Source of the DNA: Phycisphaeraceae bacterium | GTDB taxonomy: Bacteria; Planctomycetota; Phycisphaerae; Phycisphaerales; UBA1924 | Length of the DNA: 64,000 nucleotides | Reading direction: 5' to 3' | Assembly (NCBI GenBank): GCA_026126305.1 | Contig: JAHCJI010000003.1 | Span: 124,001 to 188,000 of the forward strand | Part shown: positions 9,966 to 18,786 of the stretch, piece by piece | Layout of the letters: every line of letters starts with the position of its first letter | Numbering within the stretch: the stretch's first letter is position 1 | Translations under genes and position numbers: made by a program | The notes under the pieces: model-generated | What the model was told of the DNA's origin: nothing | Seen by the model: the letters and a program-made list of their open reading frames with translations, nothing else | Databases searched by the model: none

Positions 9966-10948
9966 ACCGCCCGCTGCTCATCCTGCTGTTGCTGCTGGCC
10001 TTCGTCCACTCCGGCTGCTCGGCAGGCCGGCCAGGACCCGACGGCGTCATCCGCCGTGAGGGCTGGACCTATCTCGAGAAGCCCGGGCAACGCCTGACCA
10101 CGGCCCATTACCACATCCTGACCACGGCCCAGGAACAACCCATCGCCCAGAGCTTGCCGGCCTTTCTCGAAGCCTCTTTAGCACGCCACCGACTCTTCGC
10201 GGGCACAAGGTTCGGCGGGCCCGCACTCCCCGCCCCGCCCGGGCGCATGACGCTGTTCCTCTTTGCAGATCGCGACGAATGGGCCCAGTTCACGCGACAG
10301 ACCATCGACGCCAGCGCATATCCGCTGCTTGCCATCGAGATCGGTGGCTATGCCGCGGGCGGGCGCGCCGTGCTCTTCGCCCTGCCTCCCAAGTTCGACC
10401 GGCTGACGCTCAAGATCGCCGCCCACGAGGGCTGGCACCAGTACGTGCAGCGATCCTTTCGTGAGCCCCTTCCAACCTGGGTCGACGAGATGGTCGCCGT
10501 GCTGGCCGAGGGCTTCTATGTTGACGAATCCGGGAGATTCCGATTCGAGCCGCTGTTGAACCCGGAGCGTTTCTCGCAACTGGCGATGGTGCTCGAAACG
10601 AGCCGGTGGCGTCCACTGCGCGAGATCCTCTCGGGAGACCCAACGCGACTGCTCAGCAGCGAGCCCCACCGGGCCGTGGAGTATTACGCCCAGCTCTGGG
10701 CCCTCGGGCTGTATCTGGCCGTCGATCCCAACCGTTGGGAAGGCGTGCAACGGGTGTTGCGTGATGCCGCCGCCGGTCGGCTTGCCCGGACGCTTGGAAG
10801 TCCGAGCCCAGAGGCCTTTGGCACCATGACCTTCGCGCGGTACATCACGCACGACATCGACGCCGCCGAGGCTGGCTATCTCGCGTTCGCCAGAGCGCTG
10901 GTCGATGGCGCGTCGGCCGAGGCCCGGTCCGATCCTTCGCCCAGATAG
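9962..10948 (+). CDS. Lipoprotein-like putative metallopeptidase with probable CTG start
   Basis: About 328 residues. The frame is open from the valS stop. No ATG precedes the hydrophobic leader; the first plausible codon is CTG at 9962, giving MNRPLLILLLLLAFVHSGC, an export signal ending at a possible lipobox cysteine. This CTG overlaps the valS TGA (CTGA), which suggests coupling. A TTG at 9989 is the alternative but would truncate the leader. The core holds HEGWHQYV near residue 156 with a following WVDEMVAVLAEG. This resembles the HExxH plus downstream Glu layout of gluzincin metallopeptidases, although the second motif position is Gly (HEGWH). The 3' end overlaps ftsI tail to tail by 73 nt. 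The substrate is unknown. Confidence 0.72.
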   Translation: MNRPLLILLLLLAFVHSGCSAGRPGPDGVIRREGWTYLEKPGQRLTTAHYHILTTAQEQPIAQSLPAFLEASLARHRLFAGTRFGGPALPAPPGRMTLFLFADRDEWAQFTRQTIDASAYPLLAIEIGGYAAGGRAVLFALPPKFDRLTLKIAAHEGWHQYVQRSFREPLPTWVDEMVAVLAEGFYVDESGRFRFEPLLNPERFSQLAMVLETSRWRPLREILSGDPTRLLSSEPHRAVEYYAQLWALGLYLAVDPNRWEGVQRVLRDAAAGRLARTLGSPSPEAFGTMTFARYITHDIDAAEAGYLAFARALVDGASAEARSDPSPR

Positions 10949-12864
10949 GGAAGCACCCGCTCGACGATCCGCCGCACCGCCGGCCCGGCGACGTTGCTGC
11001 CGTAATAGCGGTTCTGGCGGACGACCGTTGGCCCGGGGTCTTCGATGCTCACCATGACCACGATGCGGGGGCGTTCGACGGGCGCGGCGGCCACGAAACT
11101 CGACACGTACTGCTTCTCAAGGTACCCGCGGGCCCCGGGCGGGCGCCGGTGCCAGGGTTCGCCGCGTTCGGGCGTCACTTGGGCCGTGCCAGACTTTCCG
11201 AACATCGAATAGGCGAAGGGCCCTTCCGATCGCATCCGCTCGTCGAGCCTCTTTGCAATGTCGACCATGACTTCGCGCGTGCGCATGGCCGCGTGGGGAG
11301 AGACCGCCCGTTGCGCCACCAGGCCGTCGGGCCCGTCCGCGCCAACGGCTGTTACCCGCACCGACGGTACCGTGCCCGCCTCGTTCCCGTTGCGTGCAAA
11401 TGCACAGAACGCGCGGGAGATCTGGAGCACGCTGGCGGTGACTTCCTGGCCAAAGGCCACCGACACGTGCGTGAACTTGCTCCAGTTCCGCAGGCTCTGG
11501 AGGGTGCCATGGGCCTCATCGGGCAGGCCCACACGCGGGGGTTGGCCGATGCCGAAACGCTCCAACGCACCGCGAAACTCCGCAGGGGTCAGGCGCTGGG
11601 CCGCGGTGGCCATCCCGATGTTCGACGAGTTGATGAGCACCTGGGGCCACGTCTGCTGGCCGTTGGCTCGCACATCGCTTAAGCGCCGACCATTGATGAA
11701 CGCCACGCCCCCGGGGGCGGCCTCGAAGACATGGTCCATCAGTTCCGGGTGCCGATCGGTCAGTGCCGCCCACACGAAGGCTTTGAACGTCGAGCCCGGC
11801 TCATAGGCGTCCTCGACCACTCGATTCCGAGCCAATGACGGGTCCTGCGTTCGCAGCGGGTCGGGACGCACGAACGCAAACCGACGGAAGAGGTCCACGT
11901 TCCGGGGCCATTGCTCCCGTGGCAGTCGCTGGTCGACCCACGGGTAGGGCTCGTTGGGTACTTCGCGCAGTACGTCGAGCATCGCCAGCACCTCGCCCGT
12001 CGAGGGGTCGAGCACCAAGGCCATGCCGCCCGCCGCGTCGGCGTCTTCCACCGCGCGGCGCAACTCCTCAAGCACGATCCGCTGCACTTCCAGGTCGATC
12101 GAAAGGTGCAGCGGTGGAGCTGGTTCGGGCTCTTTGGCCGCCCCCCGGGCGATCCACAACGGGCGCCCGGCCGCGTCGTGCGTGTACGCGATGGCTCCGG
12201 GATCGCCTTCGAGCCGCTCGCGCATCACCCGTTCGATGCCCTCGCTGTACTCCTGAGAACTGCCCACCTTACCCACGATCGATGCAAGCAGATCGCCCCC
12301 CACGCGATCGCGCACCACCTCGCGTTCGAGGTGGACGCCCGGCAGGGGGTGCGCCCGCACGATGGCCAACTGGAAATCGTCCAGATGTCCGCCCATGCGC
12401 ACGTAACGGATCAGAGGGCTCGGCCGTTCGTCCCCTTCCTGGGGCTCTGCCGACGCGTTCGCAAGCGCGGCCTGTCGTTGGACATTTTCGGCCAGTGCCC
12501 ATCGCACACGACGGGCCGTTTCGATCTCGTCCTCGCCGGTCATCCAGGCCAAGGCCTGGGCCAGTTCGTCCACCGTCAGCCGGCCGGTCTTCACATGCTT
12601 GGCCACCTCGATGGGGTCGAAGAACACACGGTGGACATGCCGCGAGACAACCACGGGCCGCCCACGCCGGTCGAGCACGTCGGCACGCGGCACGCCGATG
12701 CGGTGGACCCGCTCTCGTGCTTCGAGCACGCTCACGATGGCCGGCTTGGGCAAGGCCTGGAGTTGCACCACTCGGCCGACAACCAGCAGCAAGGCAATCG
12801 AGCACACCACGCCCATCGCCGGCGCGACCCAGCCCACGCGAATCGTGGGGCGTTCAGCGTCCAT
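10876..12864 (-). CDS. ftsI: Peptidoglycan transpeptidase, FtsI/PBP3-like
   Basis: A 662-residue class B penicillin-binding protein that cross-links septal peptidoglycan on the outer face of the membrane. The start at 12864 (MDAERPTIRVGW) has GGAG about 10 nt upstream; a start at 12909 is possible but overlaps ftsL more. The single N-terminal anchor is at about residues 12-34. A dimerisation domain includes GVPRADVLDRRGRPVVV. The catalytic motifs are in order: SxxK in EPGSTFKAF (about residue 358), SxN in NSSNIGM, and KSGT in FGKSGTAQV (about residue 556). No PASTA domain is present. It is the last gene of the minus-strand division arm, after an ftsL-like gene that it overlaps by 11 nt. Confidence 0.95.
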   Translation of the reverse strand: MDAERPTIRVGWVAPAMGVVCSIALLLVVGRVVQLQALPKPAIVSVLEARERVHRIGVPRADVLDRRGRPVVVSRHVHRVFFDPIEVAKHVKTGRLTVDELAQALAWMTGEDEIETARRVRWALAENVQRQAALANASAEPQEGDERPSPLIRYVRMGGHLDDFQLAIVRAHPLPGVHLEREVVRDRVGGDLLASIVGKVGSSQEYSEGIERVMRERLEGDPGAIAYTHDAAGRPLWIARGAAKEPEPAPPLHLSIDLEVQRIVLEELRRAVEDADAAGGMALVLDPSTGEVLAMLDVLREVPNEPYPWVDQRLPREQWPRNVDLFRRFAFVRPDPLRTQDPSLARNRVVEDAYEPGSTFKAFVWAALTDRHPELMDHVFEAAPGGVAFINGRRLSDVRANGQQTWPQVLINSSNIGMATAAQRLTPAEFRGALERFGIGQPPRVGLPDEAHGTLQSLRNWSKFTHVSVAFGQEVTASVLQISRAFCAFARNGNEAGTVPSVRVTAVGADGPDGLVAQRAVSPHAAMRTREVMVDIAKRLDERMRSEGPFAYSMFGKSGTAQVTPERGEPWHRRPPGARGYLEKQYVSSFVAAAPVERPRIVVMVSIEDPGPTVVRQNRYYGSNVAGPAVRRIVERVLPYLGEGSDRASADAPSTSALANAR

Positions 12865-13168
12865 CGCCGCCGCTCTCCAGGCCCACCATGGCCGCTTCGG
12901 GTCCATCATCCGAATTGCTTGCTTCCAATTGGGCCAGCCGTTGCCGCAGCGCCTCGGGACCCACGTGCCTTGCGATGTCCGCTCGCAGCCGGCCCGATGC
13001 CTCGTCCACGCGCATGACTCGCAGGCGCAGCGCCGCGAACTCGTGGGCCGCCTGCGTGCGCATCTGGCGGACGGTCAGCAAGGCCGCGGAGGTACCCGCC
13101 AGCGCGACGATGCAGAAGGCCAGTTTCCAGCCCATCGCACCGCCGATCTGGCCTTTGTTGCGTCGCAT
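12854..13168 (-). CDS. ftsL: FtsL-like bitopic division protein
   Basis: A 104-residue protein with a short cytoplasmic tail, one membrane segment (LAFCIVALAGTSAALLTV, about residues 16-34) and a helical periplasmic region rich in Arg, Leu and Ala (FAALRLRVMRVDEASGRLR) compatible with a coiled coil. FtsL is poorly conserved in sequence, so the assignment rests on size, topology and its place between rsmH and ftsI. The ATG at 13168 shares bases with the upstream stop as TGATG; a GTG immediately upstream is also possible. Confidence 0.68.
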   Translation of the reverse strand: MRRNKGQIGGAMGWKLAFCIVALAGTSAALLTVRQMRTQAAHEFAALRLRVMRVDEASGRLRADIARHVGPEALRQRLAQLEASNSDDGPEAAMVGLESGGDGR

Positions 13169-14136
13169 CACGAGGATGGGAGCTTGAGCACCATGCCCGC
13201 GCGCAGGTGGTCCGGGTCGGTCAAGACATCGCGGTTGAGCGCGATCAACTCATGCTGTCGGCGAACGGTGCCCAGCAGCCGCTGGGAGATCTCGCCCAGC
13301 GTGTCGCCCGCACGCACGGTGTACGTCTGGGCGCTCTCGGGCCGGGGCTTGCTTGCCTCACGCACCGGCGTCGGGGCGGGTGCCGGCATCGGCGCGGGCT
13401 TGACGGCCTCTCCAGCCGACACGATGCCAGTACGGGGGTTCAGAATCCGCAACGCAACACCTTCTCGCACCGAGCCGTTGTCACCCACCCGGCCCGGGTT
13501 ATCACCGGCGATCTGCCGCCAGCGGTTGCCATCGCCGAAGTACTGCTGCGCGATCTTGTACAGCGACTCGCCGGCCTTCACGTGGTGGGTCACCTCGACG
13601 GGCTTGACCGGCACCGACCGGCCTACCGGCTCGCCTCGACTGGCACCGTCCAACTGCGCCAGGCCCGGCGAACTCATGGCAGAAGCCGAACCCGCCAGGT
13701 CGCGGATGCCTCGGGCCAAGCGTTCGGCTCCGTTCGCCACGCCGTCACCCAGCCGTTCGAGGACGCTCTCGTTGCGACCCTGGCCCGGTGTGAGCACTCC
13801 ACCACCCTGACCCAGCACGAATCGCACCGGCTCATGGGCTTCGTCTTGCGGCTGCTTGGCCAGAGTCGCCTCAAGGGGCGCAGGCTCTTCCATCGGCGTG
13901 GTCGCTTCCGGGTCTTGTCGGATCGGTCGACCACGAAAATGGTCGGGCCCGCTTGGCAAGGTCACCATCCGCCGCATGGCCTGTGCCTGGCCAGCATCAA
14001 CCATGACCGTCGCATCGTGTGGGGCAGCGTCGAGGCCTTGGGCCCGTGTCGCGGCCATGTGGTCGCTGACCAGCAGCCCCACGACCAGGATCGCGGCAAA
14101 CCCAAGGACCAGGGCGAGTTTCTGCTCACGTGTCAA
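13168..14136 (-). CDS. Membrane-anchored protein with two LysM domains
   Basis: A 322-residue protein with a probable TTG start at 14136, preceded by AGGAAAGG about 9 nt upstream. The TTG overlaps the rsmH stop as TTGA. The longer ORF reading back into rsmH is rejected. An anchor segment occupies about residues 8-28 (LVLGFAAILVVGLLVSD). Two LysM peptidoglycan-binding domains follow: THHVKAGESLYKIAQQYFGD near residue 190 and YTVRAGDTLGEISQRLLG near residue 280. A Pro/Ala linker lies between them. Its location between rsmH and the ftsL-like gene, where many bacteria have nothing, makes a role in division or septal wall binding likely but unproven. Confidence 0.88.
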   Translation of the reverse strand: MTREQKLALVLGFAAILVVGLLVSDHMAATRAQGLDAAPHDATVMVDAGQAQAMRRMVTLPSGPDHFRGRPIRQDPEATTPMEEPAPLEATLAKQPQDEAHEPVRFVLGQGGGVLTPGQGRNESVLERLGDGVANGAERLARGIRDLAGSASAMSSPGLAQLDGASRGEPVGRSVPVKPVEVTHHVKAGESLYKIAQQYFGDGNRWRQIAGDNPGRVGDNGSVREGVALRILNPRTGIVSAGEAVKPAPMPAPAPTPVREASKPRPESAQTYTVRAGDTLGEISQRLLGTVRRQHELIALNRDVLTDPDHLRAGMVLKLPSS

Positions 14137-15119
14137 CGCGGGCCCCTTTCCTGATTCCCAACAAGGCACACCCCGCGCAGGCGGGCCGAACGCGACCGAC
14201 GGTTCGAGGCCAGTTCGGCCTCGCTTGGTGTCAGGGGCTTGCGAGTCAGGGCGTGGGCAAGGCCCTGCTGGCAAAGGTCAGCAAACGCCCGTTTCACCAG
14301 GCGATCTTCGAGAGAATGAAAAGAAATGATGGCCACCCGTGCCCCCTGGGCCAGCCACCGCTGGCCCGATGCCCCCGACCCGGCCGAGCGCGAAACGGCC
14401 GGAGTCGATGCCAAATCCTTCGGCCCCCCTTGAGCGCCGATCGCACCAAGCAGGGTCTTCAGCGCACCGAGTTCGTCGTTGACGACTATTCGTAACGCCT
14501 GGAACGTCCGAGTAGCCGGATCGATACCGCCACCGGTGGTACACGACCGGACGAGTTCGGCCAGCGCGCGCGTCGTCGTTATCGGTTCGACTTCTCGCTT
14601 GGCGATAACTTTCCGGGCAATCTTGCGGGCACCACGTTCTTCCCCAAACGTCCACAGAATCTCGGTGATTTCCGCCTCGCTCGCACTGGCCAGCCATTCT
14701 GCCGCGCTCATCCCGCTGCTGGGGTCCAGCCGCATGTCCAAAGGACCATCGTGCCGAAAGGAAAACCCCCGCGAAGGGTCATCCACCTGCGGGCTGGCAA
14801 AGCCCAGATCGGCCACCAGCGCGTCGACCGTCAGGCCCAAGTCCGACAGCGCTGCGGGCAGGCCCGCGAACGAACCATGCACCAACTCCACCCGAACGCC
14901 GGGCTGGGCGAGCCGGACTCTTTCGGCCGCCAGTTCGAGCATCGAAGCGTCCAGGTCGTTGAGCACGACAACGCCCCGGGACCCCACGGCGCGTGCCGCC
15001 AGGGCCGCGTGCCCGCCCAAGCCCGCCGTCGCATCGGCGTATACCTGCCCCGGCGCGAGGTTCAGCAACTCCAGGATTTCCCTGGGCATGACCGGCTGGT
15101 GCTCGTAGACTCGTTCCAT
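14133..15119 (-). CDS. rsmH: 16S rRNA (cytosine1402-N4)-methyltransferase RsmH (MraW)
   Basis: A 328-residue SAM-dependent methyltransferase that modifies C1402 of 16S rRNA, typically the first or second gene of the division cluster. The ATG at 15119 opens MERVYEHQPVMPREILELL; the 24-codon upstream extension crosses the divergent promoter and is rejected. Motifs are YADATAGLGGHA (SAM site), LVADLGFASPQVDDPSRGFSF, the conserved DMRLD, GEERGARKIARKV, and FHSLEDRLVKRAF. No mraZ precedes it; instead sppA is divergent. Confidence 0.97.
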   Translation of the reverse strand: MERVYEHQPVMPREILELLNLAPGQVYADATAGLGGHAALAARAVGSRGVVVLNDLDASMLELAAERVRLAQPGVRVELVHGSFAGLPAALSDLGLTVDALVADLGFASPQVDDPSRGFSFRHDGPLDMRLDPSSGMSAAEWLASASEAEITEILWTFGEERGARKIARKVIAKREVEPITTTRALAELVRSCTTGGGIDPATRTFQALRIVVNDELGALKTLLGAIGAQGGPKDLASTPAVSRSAGSGASGQRWLAQGARVAIISFHSLEDRLVKRAFADLCQQGLAHALTRKPLTPSEAELASNRRSRSARLRGVCLVGNQERGPR

Positions 15120-15169
15120 GTGTCTGGGATCGTTGCACGCCAACGCTACGGGGGCTGTACACTGCGCCC

Positions 15170-16186
15170 ATGATCGCAAGGACGCTGACACCGTTGTTCG
15201 TGTTGTTCGGCCTCATCGCAACCGGATGCTCGCCACTGGGATTGCAGATCCGCCTTGGGCCCACCAAGGACCCGATGGTGGCCACCGGTGTCCTGGACGT
15301 TGGTGAGGGTTCTGGAAAACCCTCGGATCGAGTCGCATTGATCGTGGTGCGCGGCCTCATCACAGACACCCCAACCACCGGCTTCCTTGGGTCATCCAAC
15401 GCCCCGCTCGACGACCTGACGCATCAACTCCGGCTGGCCGAACGCGATGACAAGGTCCGCGCGGTCATTCTCCGCATCGACTCGCCCGGTGGCACCGTGG
15501 CCGGTAGCGAAACGGCATATCGCGAGGTGCGGGATTTTGCCGAACGCACCGGCAAACCCGTGGTGGCCTCGATGGGCGAGATCGCCACCAGTGGGGGGTA
15601 TTACCTGGCCTTGGCCGCCGACCATATCGTGGCCGAGCCGGCCACGCTGACGGGCTCCATCGGCGTGGTGATCCCGAGCCTGAACTTCAGCGAAGGACTC
15701 GGGCGACTGGGCATCCAGTCGCACTTCATCACCAGCGGCCCCAATAAGGATCTGGCCAATCCGCTGGCCCCCGTGCGTGAGGGGCATTACGACATCCTCG
15801 GCGGCATCGTGCGGGAGTACTACGCCAGTTTTCTATCGTTGACGCTCCGCCGACGCCCTAGCCTCAGTCCAGACGCGGTAACCAGTGCCACAGACGGCAG
15901 GGTTATGACAGGCGATACGGCAGCGGCCATCGGCTTGGTTGACAGCGTTGGTGGCGTACGCGAGGCCGCCCGTCAAGCGATGGAACTGGCCAAGATCGAT
16001 CGCGCCACGGTTATCCGTTACGGCTCCAGGGCCAACGCCCCCCGCACGGCGTACACTCTGGCCGACCCGCCCAGGCCACTGGCTTTTGAGAGCGATCAAT
16101 CCATCAATCTGCTGCGCTTCGACGGGCTGAGTGCCGGGGCTCTGGGCCTGCGGCCCGGCGTGGGCTATTACCTTTGGCTTCCATGA
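15170..16186 (+). CDS. sppA: Signal peptide peptidase SppA (S49), probable lipoprotein
   Basis: A 338-residue serine protease that degrades cleaved signal peptides at the membrane. The N-terminus is a lipoprotein-type signal ending LIATGC (Cys20). The S49 fold is clear: VILRIDSPGGTVAGSE, then the nucleophile in ATSGGYYLAL (Ser141), LTGSIGVV, and the general base in SGPNKD (Lys193). The 52-residue Ser-Lys spacing matches the short, single-domain Bacillus-type SppA. It is divergent from rsmH with only 50 nt between starts and lies 60 nt upstream of ftsW. Confidence 0.95.
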   Translation: MIARTLTPLFVLFGLIATGCSPLGLQIRLGPTKDPMVATGVLDVGEGSGKPSDRVALIVVRGLITDTPTTGFLGSSNAPLDDLTHQLRLAERDDKVRAVILRIDSPGGTVAGSETAYREVRDFAERTGKPVVASMGEIATSGGYYLALAADHIVAEPATLTGSIGVVIPSLNFSEGLGRLGIQSHFITSGPNKDLANPLAPVREGHYDILGGIVREYYASFLSLTLRRRPSLSPDAVTSATDGRVMTGDTAAAIGLVDSVGGVREAARQAMELAKIDRATVIRYGSRANAPRTAYTLADPPRPLAFESDQSINLLRFDGLSAGALGLRPGVGYYLWLP

Positions 16187-16246
16187 AATACCCGAATTTT
16201 TCGCGGCTTTTGCACCCCGCGCACGCGGCCTTCCGATAGGACTTCC

Positions 16247-17581
16247 GTGCGACCGGGTTGGACCATCATGCTGTGCGTGCTCACGCTGCTTTGCGTGGGC
16301 CTGGTCATGGTGCGTTCGGCGGATATGAAGGTCCAGCCCATCCCCAGCCCCGAGCCGCTGGACTTCAGCACGGGCGCGGCCTTGCTGGTGGTGCCCGACC
16401 CCGAAAAACCCGTCGACCCCACCCTGCGTGAGGCGTTCGTCGAATTGGTCACGTCCAGGGCGGCCATCTACGCGGGGCTGGCTATCGGAACGGCGTTGTT
16501 GTTTGCCCTGATGCCCTTTCGCGCTCTCGATGCCATCGACGCCATGGCCCGATCGCGCCGACCCTTGCTGTGGTTTACGCTGGGAATTCTGGGCATTTTG
16601 GCCGTCCTGATCCTGGTGTACATACCCGGCGTTTCCAGAGAGGCCAAAGGTGCCAAGCGGTGGGTTGAGATGGCATTGCCCGTGGTCGGGGATTTCTCGT
16701 GGCAGCCCAGCGAACTGGCCAAGTGGGCCCTGCCTGTGGTCCTGGGAGTGTTCGCCGCCGCAAGGGGTTCTGCCATCGCTTCCTTCTCCAAAGGACTCCT
16801 GCCCGCTGGCCTTGGGGTGGGGGTGGTGTGTGGCCTGATCATGTTGGAAGACCTGGGGACAGCGGTCCTCATCCTCGCCGCGAGTGGCATCGTGCTCCTG
16901 GCGGCGGGCATCCGATGGTGGCATGTCATCGTGCTTGCCACCATCGCCGCTGCGGGCTCGATCCATGCCATCCGCACCAGCCCCTACCGCATGGAACGCA
17001 TCACCAGTTTCATGGACCCATGGGCCGACCCGGCCGACACCGGGTACCACATGATCCAGTCCTTGGCCGCTATCGCGGGCGGGGAACTCACCGGCCGCGG
17101 GCTGGGCAATGGCCTGCACAAGTTGGGCTACCTGCCCGAGGACACCACCGACTTCCTGTTCGCCATCATCTGCGAGGAGTTGGGCGTGGTCGGGGCCGCG
17201 GGCGTCGCGGGTCTGTTCGCGCTCCTGATGTGGGCGTGCATTGGGGTCGTCCGCCATGAGCGTGGACCGGCGTGCCAGCTGATTGCCCTGGGCATGACGG
17301 CCACCGTCTCGCTCCAGGCGATCATGAACCTGGCCGTCGTCACGGGCCTGGGCCCCACCAAGGGCATCGCCCTGCCGCTGGTCAGCGCGGGCGGCACGGG
17401 CTGGGTGCTCACCAGCGCATCGCTGGGCCTGCTCATCGCCTTGGATCGAAGGCAGGCGAGGATGCAGACCCTCTCCGTACCCACGCCTGCCGAGGAGCCC
17501 TATCCCGCCCGGCCTGAACGAGGTGTTCGTGCAACTGGCGGCATCGGCAGATCCAAGCACCCCGCCGAGGTTGTCGCATGA
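16247..17581 (+). CDS. ftsW: SEDS-family peptidoglycan glycosyltransferase FtsW/RodA
   Basis: A 444-residue polytopic membrane protein of the SEDS family, which polymerises lipid II together with a class B PBP. The start is GTG at 16247 (MRPGWTIMLCVLTLL). Conserved blocks include WQPSELAKWALPVVL, the large periplasmic loop with GRGLGNGLHKLGYLPEDTTD and FLFAIICEELG, and the late motif PLVSAGGTGW. Adjacency to murG, with an ATGA overlap at 17578-17581, favours FtsW over RodA. The cytoplasmic tail is short and basic. Confidence 0.93.
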   Translation: MRPGWTIMLCVLTLLCVGLVMVRSADMKVQPIPSPEPLDFSTGAALLVVPDPEKPVDPTLREAFVELVTSRAAIYAGLAIGTALLFALMPFRALDAIDAMARSRRPLLWFTLGILGILAVLILVYIPGVSREAKGAKRWVEMALPVVGDFSWQPSELAKWALPVVLGVFAAARGSAIASFSKGLLPAGLGVGVVCGLIMLEDLGTAVLILAASGIVLLAAGIRWWHVIVLATIAAAGSIHAIRTSPYRMERITSFMDPWADPADTGYHMIQSLAAIAGGELTGRGLGNGLHKLGYLPEDTTDFLFAIICEELGVVGAAGVAGLFALLMWACIGVVRHERGPACQLIALGMTATVSLQAIMNLAVVTGLGPTKGIALPLVSAGGTGWVLTSASLGLLIALDRRQARMQTLSVPTPAEEPYPARPERGVRATGGIGRSKHPAEVVA

Positions 17582-18717
17582 GCGACAAAGCCCCCATCGG
17601 TGTGGCATTCCTGGGTGGGGGCAGCGGGGGACACATCTATCCAGCCTTGGCCATCGCCCACGCCCTCGAAGCCACCCACCCCGATGCAAGGGCCATCTTC
17701 ATCACCGGCGACCGGGCCGCCGACGAGCACGCCCTGGCCGACAAGACGGTCTTGGGGCGGCCCGCCGTCCGTGTGCCCATTGGTGCCCGCCCGCTCTCAC
17801 TGAAACCCGTGGGTCTGATTCGGCTGCTGACCTCGTGGGGCAAGGCCGTCCGCGACAGTCGTGTAGCCATGCAATCTCTGAAGAGCCAGTGCGACCGGGT
17901 CGTGGCCTTGTCTACCGGCGGCTACGTTTCGGCCCCAGCGGCCAATGCCGCACGTGCCGAACGTGTCCCTTTGGTGTTGGTTTCGCTCGACGCCCGCATC
18001 GGCAAGGCCAACCGCTTCGTTGCTCGCCGGGCCCAGCGACGATTGATCGCCCAGAACGAAGGTCCCGATGGCTGGGAGGGCATCGGCCCCATTGTCGGTC
18101 CACACGCCATCGCGCCCGCGAGCAAGGCCGAGTGTCGCCAGCTGCTCGGGCTGGATCCCAACCTTCAGACGTTGCTTGTGATGGGCGGCAGCCAGGGGGC
18201 TACCTCGATCAACGCCCTCATGGCTCTCCTGGCCCAGACGCGGGGCGACTTGCTCCGGGGTTGGCAGGTTGTGCATCTCGCCGGAGACGTTCATGGTGCC
18301 GAATTGGCCCAGGCCGCCTATCAGCCCGCGGGCATCCCCGCTTTGACGCTGGACCGGCTCTGGCCGATCGGGCCGGCATGGGGAGCGGCCGACCTGGCGA
18401 TCTGTCGCGGCGGGGCGGGCACCGTGGCCGAAATCCATGCCAACACCGTCCCGGCGATCATCCTTCCATACCCCTATCACAAGGACGCGCATCAGGCCGT
18501 CAATGCCCAACACCTGGTTCGGGCCGGTGGTGTCGAGGTCGCATTCGATCAGATCGAGCCACGAGCCAACCTTCAATCCCTGGTGCCATTGCTGTCGGGT
18601 GTGCTGGGGGATGCGACCAAACGTTCGGCGATGGCCGAGGCCCTGCGTGCCCTGCCACGCCGCGACGGCTCGGCGGCGTGCGCCCAGGCCTTGGTCGAGG
18701 TGGCTCGGGCGGTCTGA
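17578..18717 (+). CDS. murG: UDP-GlcNAc:undecaprenyl-PP-MurNAc-pentapeptide GlcNAc transferase
   Basis: A 379-residue GT28 glycosyltransferase that makes lipid II from lipid I on the inner face of the membrane. The N-terminal glycine-rich loop GGGSGGHIYPALAIA is at residues 13-27. The C-terminal nucleotide-binding half shows LVMGGSQGATSINALM, CRGGAGTVAEI (acceptor/UDP region) and PYPYHKDAHQAVNAQHLV, which is diagnostic for MurG. The ATG overlaps the ftsW stop (ATGA). The family length is normal. Confidence 0.96.
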   Translation: MSDKAPIGVAFLGGGSGGHIYPALAIAHALEATHPDARAIFITGDRAADEHALADKTVLGRPAVRVPIGARPLSLKPVGLIRLLTSWGKAVRDSRVAMQSLKSQCDRVVALSTGGYVSAPAANAARAERVPLVLVSLDARIGKANRFVARRAQRRLIAQNEGPDGWEGIGPIVGPHAIAPASKAECRQLLGLDPNLQTLLVMGGSQGATSINALMALLAQTRGDLLRGWQVVHLAGDVHGAELAQAAYQPAGIPALTLDRLWPIGPAWGAADLAICRGGAGTVAEIHANTVPAIILPYPYHKDAHQAVNAQHLVRAGGVEVAFDQIEPRANLQSLVPLLSGVLGDATKRSAMAEALRALPRRDGSAACAQALVEVARAV

Positions 18718-18786
18718 GCCAACACGTTGTGGATGGTTCGCTCCCCCTACGATCGCGCCCACAAGACCCCACCGGAGCATTCGACC

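Noticed and set aside
15133..15163. Promoter-like TTGCAC/TACACT before sppA
   Set aside because: The spacer is 19 nt and the -10 is only 7 nt from the ATG, so it would give a leaderless or absent transcript start.
15833..17689. 618-codon minus-strand frame
   Set aside because: Antisense to sppA and ftsW; Gln/Gly/His-rich with no domain.
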